From positions 2,669,001 through 2,733,000 of the forward strand of contig NZ_CP071612.1 of the NCBI RefSeq assembly GCF_017357245.1: a stretch of DNA of 64,000 nt, in the 5' to 3' direction. Positions 51,827-60,903 of this stretch are shown here, in pieces. The stretch is from Rhizobium bangladeshense. Lineage in GTDB: Bacteria; Pseudomonadota; Alphaproteobacteria; Rhizobiales; Rhizobiaceae. Positions within the stretch are counted from its first letter, which is position 1; each line of letters opens with the position of its first letter. The notes under the pieces were generated by a model that did not search any database, was not told the origin of the DNA, and saw only the letters and a list, made by a program, of their open reading frames with translations. The position numbers and the translations under genes are program-made.

Positions 51827-54183
51827 TGGACGGGGGATCATCGAAGAGATCAGTGGGACTGAGGTCGTTTCGGGCGAAATTCATCCTGGTCGTCGGCGGA
51901 GCCGTTCTCTTCGATTTGCTGGTCAGCGGTGGCCTGGCGCTCTGGAATGTGCAGAGACTATCGCGTGACGCGACGCTCGAGGTCGGCCAGGGTCTCGAGG
52001 CCGCCAGCCAGGAGTATATACGCACCTATGCCGATTCGACCGCAGCCCAGGTGGGCCTGCTCCTGCGGCAGGTTCACAACGACGTCGACACCTTGGCAGG
52101 CGTGCTCCAGGCGCAGATCGACAATCCTGCCCGCAATACAGACGTCGGCGCGGCGATTGCCCGCACGTCCCCCGGCAGCGTCAGTGTTTTTTACGACGAG
52201 CAGGGGAAATGGTCTCAGAATGCGCCCGGTTCCGCTTCGGTGGTGAGCGTCTGGGGTTACCTGCTCGGACAGGACCATCAGCCGACAGCCGATATCAAGC
52301 GCGATATCGAGGCAAGCGCGGTTCTCGATCTGGTTGCCCCGAGCCTGCTGCAACATGGCGCTTCAAAACTGCAAATGTATTACATCGGACCGAAGGAACG
52401 ACCGATCTTCAGGACGGCGCCCTACACCGACCAGGCGCAGACCTTCGATCGCCTGTACCCCGGGCACAACGAAGCCGATTTCTGGAATTTCTTCTTTCCC
52501 GGCCTTTACGAGTCCTGGCAAAGCTGGGCCGGAGACGCGAAAACGCGACCGGTCGCGGATGATATCACACAGACGGCGCCCTATACGGATGCTATCACTG
52601 GCAAGCTGATCGTCAGCTTCTTTCACCCGCTCTGGACCGCCGACAGGAAGGATGTCGCCGGGACGGCCGGCGCCGACATCACGCTCGACCAGCTCGCCCA
52701 AACCGTCGAAAATGTGAAAGTGGCGCAGTCCGGCTTTGGATTTCTGGCAATGTCCGACGGCAACGTGATCGCAATCAACGCCACGGGCGAAGAAACGCTG
52801 GGCCTGCGTTCCGCCAGCGAGGCGAGCGGAACCGGGGTGACCGGGCTGGAGCGTTCCTTGAAGGGAAGTTCCCAGCCCGCGATAGCGCAGCTGGCGCTCG
52901 ACCGGGAACAGGGCATTCAACATCTGCTATTGCAGCGGGAGGGCGACCAGGTTCCCTATATCGTCATGGTAAAGAAGCTGCCCGCCACCAATCTCTGGTC
53001 CAGCGGCCCGGTTCGGCAGGAGGCGATGCTGCTGGGATTGGTCGTGCCGGAACGGGAAATCGATGCCTCCCTCTATGCCGCCCAGGCGAAAATTTCCGAA
53101 GCCACCAACCGGATCGTGATCTACCAGATCCTGGCAATCCTGATATCGCTGCTTGTCGTGGCGATCGCCGTGTTTGCGGCTTCGAAACGGATAACGAGCG
53201 GCATCAGCGCACTTGCGGGTGCCGCTAAACGGATTCAGGCGCAGGACTATTCCGTCAGGGTGGCGATCACAAGCAAGGATGAGGTCGGCGCCGCTGGTGA
53301 AGCCTTCAACCGGATGGCCGAGCAGATCAGCTATCACACCGAAAATCTCGAGCAGCTCGTCGAAGAACGAACGGCCCAGATCGAAGATCAGAAGGAAGAG
53401 ATTTCGGCACTGAATGCGCAGCTCGAACGGGAAAATCGCCGTCTTGGGACGGAGCTCGCCGTCGCCGAGAGAATCCAGCTGATGGTTCTTCCGTTGCAAC
53501 AGGAGCTCGAGGAATTCCAGGACATCGAGATCGCAGCCTATATGAGACCGGCGGAGGAAGTCGGCGGAGACTATTACGACGTATTGAAGCACGGAAAGCG
53601 ACTGAAGATTGGCATCGGCGACGTCACCGGCCACGGGCTGGAAAGCGGCGTGTTGATGCTGATGGTCCAGTCCGTCGCCCGTGCCCTCCAGGAGGCCGGG
53701 AACTCCGACGCCGTCAAATTCCTGGCGAATCTCAACAGCGCCCTGTTCAAAAACATAGTCAGAACGAAAATAGACAAGCATCTGACCCTGGCCTTTCTCG
53801 ATTATGACGGCAAGGAGTTGATCCTGTCGGGACAGCATGAGGAGGTTGTCATAATACGGTCAAACGGTGAAATCCAACGCATCGACACCATGGATCTGGG
53901 CATCCCAATCGGTCTGGAAGCCGATATTTCCGCATTCATCAAAACCCGTGAAATAGCCTTCGAGAAAGGCGACCTCATACTCCTGCACACGGACGGCGTA
54001 ACAGAAGCAGAAAACGGTGCGGGAGAATTGTTTGGCATCGAACGTCTCTGCAGCGAGGCGCTTCGCTTGAAGGGTCAGAGCGCCGATAAGGTCGTTTCCG
54101 GGATTGTCGCGACGCTGATGCAGTTTATCGGATCGCAGAAGATCTACGACGACATCACGCTTCTGGCAGTACGGCATAGGTGA
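51826..54183 (+). CDS. Transmembrane sensor phosphatase: Cache-like, HAMP, SpoIIE/PP2C
   Basis: 785 aa. A membrane helix at about 18-40, a large periplasmic sensor (about 45-425, double-Cache-like), a second helix at 430-452, HAMP (453-505), a coiled coil (505-545) and a SpoIIE phosphatase domain (about 565-785). Metal-binding aspartates are in GGDYYDV (580-586), GDVTGHG (598-604), HTDGV (721-725) and YDDITLL (774-780). This is the layout of SiaA/RsbU-type enzymes that dephosphorylate a STAS protein on receipt of an outside signal. The ATG overlaps the previous stop (TAATG), and the kinase and STAS genes follow. Confidence 0.93.
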   Translation: MDGGSSKRSVGLRSFRAKFILVVGGAVLFDLLVSGGLALWNVQRLSRDATLEVGQGLEAASQEYIRTYADSTAAQVGLLLRQVHNDVDTLAGVLQAQIDNPARNTDVGAAIARTSPGSVSVFYDEQGKWSQNAPGSASVVSVWGYLLGQDHQPTADIKRDIEASAVLDLVAPSLLQHGASKLQMYYIGPKERPIFRTAPYTDQAQTFDRLYPGHNEADFWNFFFPGLYESWQSWAGDAKTRPVADDITQTAPYTDAITGKLIVSFFHPLWTADRKDVAGTAGADITLDQLAQTVENVKVAQSGFGFLAMSDGNVIAINATGEETLGLRSASEASGTGVTGLERSLKGSSQPAIAQLALDREQGIQHLLLQREGDQVPYIVMVKKLPATNLWSSGPVRQEAMLLGLVVPEREIDASLYAAQAKISEATNRIVIYQILAILISLLVVAIAVFAASKRITSGISALAGAAKRIQAQDYSVRVAITSKDEVGAAGEAFNRMAEQISYHTENLEQLVEERTAQIEDQKEEISALNAQLERENRRLGTELAVAERIQLMVLPLQQELEEFQDIEIAAYMRPAEEVGGDYYDVLKHGKRLKIGIGDVTGHGLESGVLMLMVQSVARALQEAGNSDAVKFLANLNSALFKNIVRTKIDKHLTLAFLDYDGKELILSGQHEEVVIIRSNGEIQRIDTMDLGIPIGLEADISAFIKTREIAFEKGDLILLHTDGVTEAENGAGELFGIERLCSEALRLKGQSADKVVSGIVATLMQFIGSQKIYDDITLLAVRHR

Positions 54184-54186
54184 GAC

Positions 54187-54747
54187 ATGGCGCCCAGAAT
54201 ATACGGCATCGAATCTCTTGCAGACATCAGCCTGGATTCCGGTGCGCGCCTGAAATTGAGCGATGGTCCGCTTCAGCTCGGATGGAAGCATTCGGGAATG
54301 ACTTCGGACTTCATCGCGGAAATCATGGCCCTGCCCTATGCGCGCTCGAGGAAGGATTACCTCCAGGCGCATCATGACATCGGCTATCTCAGCAACGAAC
54401 TGATCGAAAATGCCGTCAAATTTCGACAGCCCGGCGAGATCCTGATCGAGGCGGGTATGGTCGAGGGAAGCTTTTTGATCCGGGTCAAGAACGCCATCGA
54501 CAGCGAGACCTCGTCTCGCTTTCAGCAACTCCTGCATCGCCTTCAATTGAAGGATCCAGGCGTCCTTCTTCTTGAGCAGATCGAAACCAACGCCATATCG
54601 CCAGAAAGCGGTTCCGGGCTGGGCTTGCTAACCCTTCTGAGCGATTACGATGCGAGAATGGCATGGACGTTCGAAGAGAATAAGGACGAGCATATCATAC
54701 TGACGACGACTGCAGCCGTGGCAATGCCACCCTCCTCCAATCTGTGA
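54187..54747 (+). CDS. GHKL kinase of the partner switch (SiaB/slr1658-like)
   Basis: 186 aa starting 3 bases after the phosphatase stop. N-box SNELIENAVKF (69-79) and G-box SGSGLGLLTL (141-150) mark a GHKL ATP-binding fold without a histidine-phosphorylation domain, as in anti-sigma-factor kinases SpoIIAB/RsbW and SiaB. It should phosphorylate the small STAS protein encoded next (54755), reversed by the SpoIIE phosphatase upstream. No sigma factor is encoded nearby, so as in SiaABC the output is probably protein binding rather than transcription. Confidence 0.8.
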   Translation: MAPRIYGIESLADISLDSGARLKLSDGPLQLGWKHSGMTSDFIAEIMALPYARSRKDYLQAHHDIGYLSNELIENAVKFRQPGEILIEAGMVEGSFLIRVKNAIDSETSSRFQQLLHRLQLKDPGVLLLEQIETNAISPESGSGLGLLTLLSDYDARMAWTFEENKDEHIILTTTAAVAMPPSSNL

Positions 54748-54754
54748 GCGAAGA

Positions 54755-55093
54755 ATGGAAATCAGCGACGAGAACTTCCGCGTATGGGCGGAAAACAACG
54801 AAGTCTATTTCGACGGCGTCTTCCGCCTGGCAGGGCCGGACGCCTATGCGCCGATCTATTCATTGATAACAGGGCTCCTCCACGAGGGGCACAAACAGGT
54901 GACGTTCAACCTGACGGGCCTCGAATTCCTCAACTCCTCGGGCATCAATCTGCTGGCGAAGCTGACGATCGAAGCCAGAAAAATCGGTGACCTCCTGCTC
55001 ATCGTCAAAGGCACCAACCAGCATCCGTGGCAGGCAAAATCTCTCCCGAATTTGAAGAAGCTGCACCCGCTCCTCGATTTGCGCCTGGCGTGA
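54755..55093 (+). CDS. STAS-domain partner-switch protein (SiaC/slr1659-like)
   Basis: 112 aa, a single STAS domain. The phospho-site loop is NSSGI (60-64) after LTGLEFL, with S61 the likely phosphorylated residue by analogy with SpoIIAA S58. Length and operon position match the switch protein of SiaABC-type systems. The C-terminus (NLKKLHPLLDLRLA) is helical. It would be phosphorylated by the 54187 kinase and dephosphorylated by the 51826 phosphatase; its free form probably acts on the GGDEF-EAL protein or the methyltransferase. Confidence 0.8.
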   Translation: MEISDENFRVWAENNEVYFDGVFRLAGPDAYAPIYSLITGLLHEGHKQVTFNLTGLEFLNSSGINLLAKLTIEARKIGDLLLIVKGTNQHPWQAKSLPNLKKLHPLLDLRLA

Positions 55094-55465
55094 TCGGCCT
55101 TGAGCCGAGCAGCCACAAGGGTGCCCACCAGCAACCGCAGCATGGGTCCTCGGGTCAAGCCCTGGGATGACGGAGAGTGGAGTTGGCGTCTCGCCAAACT
55201 CTAACCGCATCTCTGATGGTGACCGGCGCTCCGCTCCCATGTTAACCTGGCCGCCCCGATCTATGATCGCCTTAGACGAGCAACGGGAGTTTTCTTCATC
55301 GAACAGCATGCTGCATAGCAGGATCTCTCACCCAACCGGATGATTGCCATCACTGATCCGGACTATAGTTTAGAGCGGGTTTTCGGCAACCCACACGTTC
55401 GTCGTCCGCTGAGCTCGATCTTTGCGACGACACGAGCGCGTAGCACCATCTTAGAAGGTAACGGC
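55094..55465. other. Intergenic region after the partner-switch operon
   Basis: 372 bases. A short TCGGC/GCCGA hairpin directly follows the stop at 55093 and an alphaproteobacterial palindromic repeat lies at 55142-55173. The frame of the esterase gene is open upstream to 55340 but without a signal-peptide start. The esterase promoter should lie at about 55350-55440. Confidence 0.4.
55142..55173. repeat. Alphaproteobacterial intergenic palindrome
   Basis: The stretch TGGGTCCTCGGGTCAAGCCC followed by TGGGATGACG is the well-known dispersed intergenic motif of alphaproteobacteria, in which CTCGGG and CCC(T)GGG arms pair around GTCAAG. Recognised from memory of many such genomes. Located about 50 bases after the last STAS gene, where it may stabilise or end the operon mRNA. 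Confidence 0.6.
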
Positions 55466-56404
55466 ATGCGCAAAACGATAGCAGTCGGTCTGGCCGCCTT
55501 GATCTCCGTGTACTTTCTCGGCGGCATGAGCGCGAGACGTGAGATCTTTCCTTGGCCACAACTTTCCTCGCTGAGGACAATGGTTGGCGGAGAGAAGGCG
55601 GCGGCTCCAAGCCGTTATACATTCGACGAGAAGCAGCGACTCATCGGGGATGAATCAAAAACCGCTGTGACCTGCCCGGCTCAAACTGATCGAACGGCTG
55701 TCTTACTCATTCTTGGCCAATCGAACGCTGCCAACTACGGTGGACAACGGCACCGGTCAAATCATGGCGCTCGTGTTGTAAACGCCTTTGACAAACGGTG
55801 TTTCATCGCGGCGTCACCACTTCTTGGATCGACCAACACCAGGGGAGAGTACTGGACGCTTCTCGGGAACAAATTGGTCGATTCGGGACAAAATGACAGC
55901 GTCATCCTCGCACCTCTCGCATATTCCGGGTCTGAGGTGGCACGATGGGCGGCAGGCGGTGACTTCAATCCTGTGCTGGTCGATACAATGAAACAGCTCC
56001 GGGATTCCGGTTATCGGGTAACGAGCGTCCTCTGGGTGCAAGGAGAGGCGGACCTCGTGATGGGCACCACTGCGGAAGCCTATCAGGAACGTTTCATGTC
56101 GATGGTCGGCACATTGCGTCAGCACGGCGTCGAAGCACCCGTTTACATTTCGATCGCATCGAAATGCCTCGAACCGAGCAACGGCGGCTTCAAGGAGCAT
56201 ATCCCAGACAATGCGATAGTGCAGGCGCAACTGGCCCTGTCAAAGAGCGGCCACGGTATCCGAGAGGGCGTAAATTCCGACGCGTTGCTCGATGGAGACG
56301 ACCGCTACGACGATTGCCATTTCGGGGGCACAGGCGGAGAGAAAGCGGCGCAGGCCTGGCTGAACCTTCTGCGCAGCGATAGCGGTCTGGAAAGCTCGCG
56401 ATAG
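55466..56404 (+). CDS. SGNH/sialate-O-acetylesterase-like protein
   Basis: 312 aa from the ATG at 55466 (MRKTIAVGLAAL), preceded by AGAAGGTAACGGC. An N-terminal hydrophobic segment (about 4-22) makes it periplasmic or membrane-anchored. SGNH blocks: ILGQSNAANYG (nucleophile Ser), GSEVARWAAGG, WVQGEADL (block III-like) and DDCHFGGTGGEKAA (the Asp/His pair). Such esterases remove acetyl groups from sugars, here perhaps from an exopolysaccharide. It follows the partner-switch operon after 372 bases with its own promoter region. Confidence 0.85.
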   Translation: MRKTIAVGLAALISVYFLGGMSARREIFPWPQLSSLRTMVGGEKAAAPSRYTFDEKQRLIGDESKTAVTCPAQTDRTAVLLILGQSNAANYGGQRHRSNHGARVVNAFDKRCFIAASPLLGSTNTRGEYWTLLGNKLVDSGQNDSVILAPLAYSGSEVARWAAGGDFNPVLVDTMKQLRDSGYRVTSVLWVQGEADLVMGTTAEAYQERFMSMVGTLRQHGVEAPVYISIASKCLEPSNGGFKEHIPDNAIVQAQLALSKSGHGIREGVNSDALLDGDDRYDDCHFGGTGGEKAAQAWLNLLRSDSGLESSR

Positions 56405-56613
56405 TCTTTCCGGACGGTTTTCGCGCCTTCGCAAGCTTCAACCATGGCCGTCCGCGCGCAGCATCCCGGATGCTTCCTCTAGGCTAAGACCATAGCCGGT
56501 GCCACGAACCGGACCTCAGTCCGATGTGCAACGCGCGATAGCAATCTATCCTTCAAGTCAGATTAAGTCGTGCAGTTTCACGGCACCTGATGGTCTGAAT
56601 TCGGAGGAAAACG

Positions 56614-57246
56614 ATGCGGATAGCAACCTTAGCGTCCCTGGCCGTGCTTTCACTGGCGCTTGCAGCAAGCCCGGCAACGATTGCTGGGCTCGACATAACC
56701 GCCCTGGCAAAGGACGGTGGAAACGGTGGCGGCAATGGAGGCGGCAACGGCGGCGGTAATGGCGGCGGCAACGGAAACGGTGGCGGCCATAACAGCGGTT
56801 CAAACCATGGCAGCTCCAAGTCATCTGGCGTGAAAGGCAAATCATCCGAGGCAGCAAGCAAGTCCAAGTCCACGAAGACGGACAGGGTCGCAACCGTCAA
56901 GAAAGAGAAGAATCTTTCAGCGCAGCTTGGCGGCCTGAACTCCCTGAAGCGGAATTACAGGGCGCTGATGAACACATCGGACCCGCGTATGGCCGCCATC
57001 TCTGCCTACGCGGTCGCTTATGCCCAGTATGAACTCGACAACGGTATCGAGCCTGCGGCCGACGATCCACTGCTCGGCGATCAGGCGCTGGAGGACGCAT
57101 TGGCTTCCGCAACGAAAACCGGCGAGGTCAGCCCGGCGGTCCTGGATGAAGCCAAGGCCATTCTCGGGGTTGGCGAAGCCGACGGCAAGATTGATCAGAT
57201 CCGCACCTCGCTGGAAAACGCCGCGTCGGCGGCGCCAGACGAATAG
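56614..57246 (+). CDS. Secreted Gly/Asn-rich hypothetical protein
   Basis: 210 aa from the ATG at 56614, preceded by CGGAGGAAAACG. Signal peptide (1-24), then a GGNGGGN repeat tract (about 35-62), a Ser/Lys-rich linker and a helical C-terminal domain (LGGLNSLKRNYRALMNTSDP; AAISAYAVAYAQYELDNGI). Proteins of this form, a flexible Gly-rich spacer plus a small helical domain, are common periplasmic proteins in rhizobia without known function. It ends before a clear intrinsic terminator. Confidence 0.75.
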   Translation: MRIATLASLAVLSLALAASPATIAGLDITALAKDGGNGGGNGGGNGGGNGGGNGNGGGHNSGSNHGSSKSSGVKGKSSEAASKSKSTKTDRVATVKKEKNLSAQLGGLNSLKRNYRALMNTSDPRMAAISAYAVAYAQYELDNGIEPAADDPLLGDQALEDALASATKTGEVSPAVLDEAKAILGVGEADGKIDQIRTSLENAASAAPDE

Positions 57247-57304
57247 CCACATGGCGAGATGTGAGAGGTGCGAAGCCGACTCTGGTAAGCTTCGCATCGA
57301 ACTG

Positions 57305-57350
57305 AGAGCATTTCCGTTTCTGTCTGCGTCCGGAAATGCTCTATTTTTTT
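57305..57350 (+). terminator. Rho-independent terminator
   Basis: AGAGCATTTCCG (57305-57316) is perfectly paired with CGGAAATGCTCT (57331-57342), a 12-bp stem with a 14-base loop, followed by ATTTTTTT (57343-57350). It ends the transcript of the 56614 gene about 60 bases after its stop and is the clearest intrinsic terminator in the window. Confidence 0.9.
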
Positions 57351-57553
57351 GCCAATTTCCGGCGGCCCGAGCCTTCCTTGTCGGCCATTATGCCTTGACC
57401 AGCTCAGCTTTCAGATCGGCAGAGGCCTGTTTGACATAATGAGCGGCCTGCCCCCTGCTCTTCCGCCCAAGAGAGCCTCACTCTGAGGAGCCCTGCAGGG
57501 CCTCGATGGGCGAGGCGGGCGCGCCGGCAAGCGCCTGTCTTCCGTCCAGCAAC

Positions 57554-58522
57554 TCACTCCTGCGCAAGCAATATCTTTCCCGACGCAAATTGGGCTTCAT
57601 AGAAAATCCGGACGGACAGAACGACGCCGGCGATCAGGACGACAATCCCGGCACCCTCGATCGGCGTCGGCCAACGAGCATGCACCACAAGTCCACCGAC
57701 CACACCGAAGGCCGTTTCAGAGACGATCAATTGCGCGGCCAAGGCAACCGGCAGGCTCCGCGAGGCAATGTTCCAGGCCCAGACGCCGCCTACGGTTGCC
57801 AGCAGCGCGAAGGAAGCGCCCCAAACATACAAGCTGCCGGCGGCACTCCAGCCGAATCCCAGCGTTGGAAGCCGGAAGAGGTCCAGCGCGGCACCGAAGG
57901 GGTAGAAGGCCAGCATCAGGATGCCACCTCCGACCAGTATCAGCGCAGCCCACACGCCGGAGGGCATTTCCGGTCGAGCCGCCAGTGCAGCCTGATTGGC
58001 AAGCGCGAACCAGACCCACAGTCCCACGGCAGCAAGCGCCAGCGGCACGCCAATCCACAATGATTGCACCGAATCCAATCCTTCGGCCGTGAATGCCGTG
58101 CCGTTGACGAGAGCAAGGCCGGCCAGCACCAGCGCCAGCGGTATCATGAGGGATCGCCATGGCAATGATCCCTGACGCTTGTTACCAACGACCATCAATA
58201 CGATCGGCACCAGGCCGAGAAAGGCGGGAGCGATGACCGGGCCGGCAAAAACGGCCGCGCCCGTCACGGTCAGGAAGTAGCCGACATATCCGATGAAAGC
58301 GAGCCAGATGGCATTCAGGCAGTTGCGAAGTGTGAGGTGGCGCAGCACACCCTTTTCGGAAAACAGGAGGTAAAGCCCGACGAGCGCCGAGACAACATGA
58401 CGGATGAGGGCAAAATCAAAGGTGGAATAGCCGCCGATGATGAAGGGCACGATAAAGTTGAGCGAAAAGGCAAAGGCCGCAAACAGAGCGGCCGACACGC
58501 CAACGTAGAAGAGTCTGTCCAT
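57554..58522 (-). CDS. EamA-family (DMT) transporter
   Basis: 322 aa from the ATG at 58522 (MDRLFYVGVSAALF), preceded by AAGGGGTAATCGTC. Ten hydrophobic helices in two EamA halves (about 4-140 and 160-305), as in drug/metabolite exporters such as RhaT or YdcZ relatives. Inner-membrane exporter; substrate unknown. It is divergent from the LysR gene at 58782 with a 259-base control region, the usual arrangement for regulator and exporter. Confidence 0.88.
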   Translation of the reverse strand: MDRLFYVGVSAALFAAFAFSLNFIVPFIIGGYSTFDFALIRHVVSALVGLYLLFSEKGVLRHLTLRNCLNAIWLAFIGYVGYFLTVTGAAVFAGPVIAPAFLGLVPIVLMVVGNKRQGSLPWRSLMIPLALVLAGLALVNGTAFTAEGLDSVQSLWIGVPLALAAVGLWVWFALANQAALAARPEMPSGVWAALILVGGGILMLAFYPFGAALDLFRLPTLGFGWSAAGSLYVWGASFALLATVGGVWAWNIASRSLPVALAAQLIVSETAFGVVGGLVVHARWPTPIEGAGIVVLIAGVVLSVRIFYEAQFASGKILLAQE

Positions 58523-58781
58523 GACGATTACCCCTTGAGTTGCGTCTCCTTGATCGGATGGGGGAAATGTACCGGCCGGGAGCCCTGGCCGGCAGCCGGT
58601 GAAAATGAGAACCACCCTCTCGATGCTCATCCACCGGATCGTGAAGCGGTTCTGCATCATCGAGGCCGTTTGAACGACAAGAGGCTAGCCGGGTGGATGA
58701 GGCGGCGCCCGCGGCCATTGCTGTTCATCAGAACCGATTTCCCATATCCTCAAGATCGAGGCTTTCAATCGTCGGGATGTC

Positions 58782-59696
58782 ATGGATCGGCTTGATGCAA
58801 TGCGGGTTCTGCTTGCGGTGGTTGACGCCGGCAGCTTGTCGGCGGGCAGCCGGAAGCTGAACGCGCCGCTGCCGAGCGTCAGCCGCAAGGTCGCCGATCT
58901 GGAGCGATATCTCGGCGCAAACCTCATCATCCGGACAAGCCGCAACCTGCAGCTCACCGATGCCGGTCGCGACTATGTCGATGCGGCGCGCAGGATCATC
59001 GCCGATCTCGAGGAGGTCGAACGCAGGGCGTCAGGCGAATATCAGACGCCGCGGGGACTGCTGACCATCACGATGCCGATCGAGTTTGGCCACCGCTACG
59101 TTCTGCCGATCGCGCTCGATTTCATGAACAAGCATCCCGAAGTGACCTTGAACCTCCTGTCCCTCGACCGCTCTGTTCATCTGGTCAACGAACAGGTCGA
59201 CGTCGCCATCCGACTTGGCGAGTTGGCCGACAGTTCGCTCCATGCGGTCAAGGCCGGCGAGTTCCGCCTCTTGACCTGCGCAAGCCCGGCCTATCTGGAA
59301 CGGCACGGCATTCCCCGGCATCCGACCGAGCTCACCGATCACGACGGCATCATGTTCAACGACAGGTCCTTCTTCTGGAATTTCGAGATCGACGGGAAGC
59401 CGGTCGAGGTAATGCCTCGGAGCCGGATCGAGGTGAACACCGCGGCCAACTGCGTCGCCGCCGCTTGCAATGGAGCCGGGATCGCCCGCCTCTTCGACTA
59501 TCAAGTTCCGGAGGAGCTGTCTTCGGGCATGCTCGTGCAGATCTTGAAGGATTATGACGGCGAGCCCAAGCCCATCCACATCGTTTATTCCCGTCAGGGC
59601 CTGCTTGCCCTCAAGCTGCGCGCCTTCATCGATTGGATTCTGCCGCGGCTTCGCGCGGCCTGCAGCAATTATGGCGATGCGCCATCACCGGAATGA
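58782..59696 (+). CDS. LysR-family regulator
   Basis: 304 aa. N-terminal helix-turn-helix (GSLSAGSRKLNAPLPSVSRKVA, about 17-40) and a type II effector domain (GLLTITMPIEFGHRYVLPI..., NEQVDVAIRLGELADSSL, ending about 295). It belongs to the large CrgA-like subgroup (DAMRVLLAVVDAGSLSAGSR). The neighbouring divergent EamA exporter is the likely target. No effector clue. Confidence 0.9.
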   Translation: MDRLDAMRVLLAVVDAGSLSAGSRKLNAPLPSVSRKVADLERYLGANLIIRTSRNLQLTDAGRDYVDAARRIIADLEEVERRASGEYQTPRGLLTITMPIEFGHRYVLPIALDFMNKHPEVTLNLLSLDRSVHLVNEQVDVAIRLGELADSSLHAVKAGEFRLLTCASPAYLERHGIPRHPTELTDHDGIMFNDRSFFWNFEIDGKPVEVMPRSRIEVNTAANCVAAACNGAGIARLFDYQVPEELSSGMLVQILKDYDGEPKPIHIVYSRQGLLALKLRAFIDWILPRLRAACSNYGDAPSPE

Positions 59697-59791
59697 AACG
59701 CGCGGTTTCCTAATCGTCCGCGCCCAATCCTGATGATGCCGATAATCGCCAAGCATGGTCATTGTCATGCCGATCGCTAAGATTCGGTTCC

Positions 59792-60013
59792 TCAGCGGAC
59801 GATGCGGTCGACCTGTGCCTGAAGCTGTGGGCCAATCAGCAGGATGGCGGGAATGACGATGAGATAGGCGATGCTCCACGAGCGCAGCCATGTCAGCACG
59901 AATCCCTCGGAAAAACCCAGATTGAGCGCGAGCAGCGTGAAAGAGATGAGTCCTGTCGTTACGATGCCCATCGACAGGGCGAAGGCGATCTTGCGTTTGA
60001 AAAGCGTGTTCAT
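59792..60013 (-). CDS. DUF2798 family small membrane protein
   Basis: 73 aa from the ATG at 60013 (MNTLFKRKIAFALSMG), preceded by AGGAGACGGAC. Two helices (about 10-32 and 44-64) with a conserved W-x-x-SWSIAYLIVIPAILLIGP motif, as in DUF2798 proteins. Function unknown; inner membrane. Convergent with the LysR gene ending at 59696. Confidence 0.8.
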   Translation of the reverse strand: MNTLFKRKIAFALSMGIVTTGLISFTLLALNLGFSEGFVLTWLRSWSIAYLIVIPAILLIGPQLQAQVDRIVR

Positions 60014-60419
60014 GTCCGTCTCCTGACTGGATGAGAGATCAAGACCGCCTCGGCAGGTCTCAATCCCCGTTAGCGCTTCGAAGATCGCGCAATGCCGGCA
60101 CCGGCGGTAGCGGGGAAAGCTGAGAGGCAGCCTCTTGAGTTCGCAAGCTCCGAACGGCGGGGAACCCTCGGCGGCCGCGAGCGATACGCCCCGCAACGCG
60201 CTGCTTTTCGACATCCTCCACATCGCTCCGGCTTCTCGCAACCTGATGCAAGACTGAGCGAAAACGAGAGGCTTGCTCTCACTCCTGCTCGCTACCGGAT
60301 GGATTTCTCCGATCTCATATTCCCGTCATTGCCGCCCGGAACCCAGCTGGGTCCTGGCGGCGCTCAACAAACCAGCAGTGAGCTGTCTCACCAGCTGAAA
60401 TTGAACAAGGAGCATCCAA
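60014..60419. other. Divergent intergenic region before ohr
   Basis: 406 bases between the DUF2798 start (minus) and ohr (plus). Long frames are open on both strands but have neither a ribosome-binding site nor family signs. The stretch near 60270-60400 should contain the ohr promoter. No OhrR gene is present here. Confidence 0.4.
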
Positions 60420-60830
60420 ATGTCGAAAGTCATCTATACCGGCACCACCAGCACCACCGGCGGACGGGAGGGCGCGTCCCGCACGTCCGACGGTCGCCTC
60501 GATGTGAAACTCTCCCCGCCCGGCTCCTCGGCTCCGGGCACCAATCCCGAGCAGCTCTTCGCCGCCGCCTGGTCTGCCTGTTTTCTCAGTGCAATCGGAA
60601 GAGCCGCTGCCGAGCGCCAGCTTCGCGTACCCGCCGATGCTGCCGTCAATGCCGAAATCGACCTCGTCTCGACCGATGACGGCGGTTATGTCCTGCAGGC
60701 GCGATTGAACGCTAAGCTGCCGGGCATCGAGACTGACATCGCCAAGTCCCTGGTCGAGCGCGCTCACCAGCTCTGCCCCTACTCCAAGGCCACGCGCGGC
60801 AACATCGCCGTCGAACTCAACGCCGCCTGA
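60420..60830 (+). CDS. ohr: Organic hydroperoxide resistance protein
   Basis: 136 aa, standard Ohr length. Both catalytic cysteines are in place: C54 in WSACFLSAI and C119 in HQLCPYSKATRGN. The opening KVIYTGTTSTTGGREG is typical. Ohr is a lipoyl-dependent thiol peroxidase that reduces organic and fatty-acid hydroperoxides in the cytosol. AAGGAGCATCCAA precedes the start. The usual MarR-type partner OhrR is absent from the window, so the control gene is elsewhere or the gene is constitutive. Confidence 0.94.
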   Translation: MSKVIYTGTTSTTGGREGASRTSDGRLDVKLSPPGSSAPGTNPEQLFAAAWSACFLSAIGRAAAERQLRVPADAAVNAEIDLVSTDDGGYVLQARLNAKLPGIETDIAKSLVERAHQLCPYSKATRGNIAVELNAA

Positions 60831-60903
60831 TCGGCCCCAACTCAACGTCGCGTCGGTGTCCCGGCAATGCCGGTCCGACAGGCGCGACTGGAAAGGACTT
60901 GTC

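Noticed and set aside
56720..56790. GGNGGGN tract as a mobile or regulatory DNA repeat
   Set aside because: It is an in-frame low-complexity Gly/Asn segment of a secreted protein, explained by coding.
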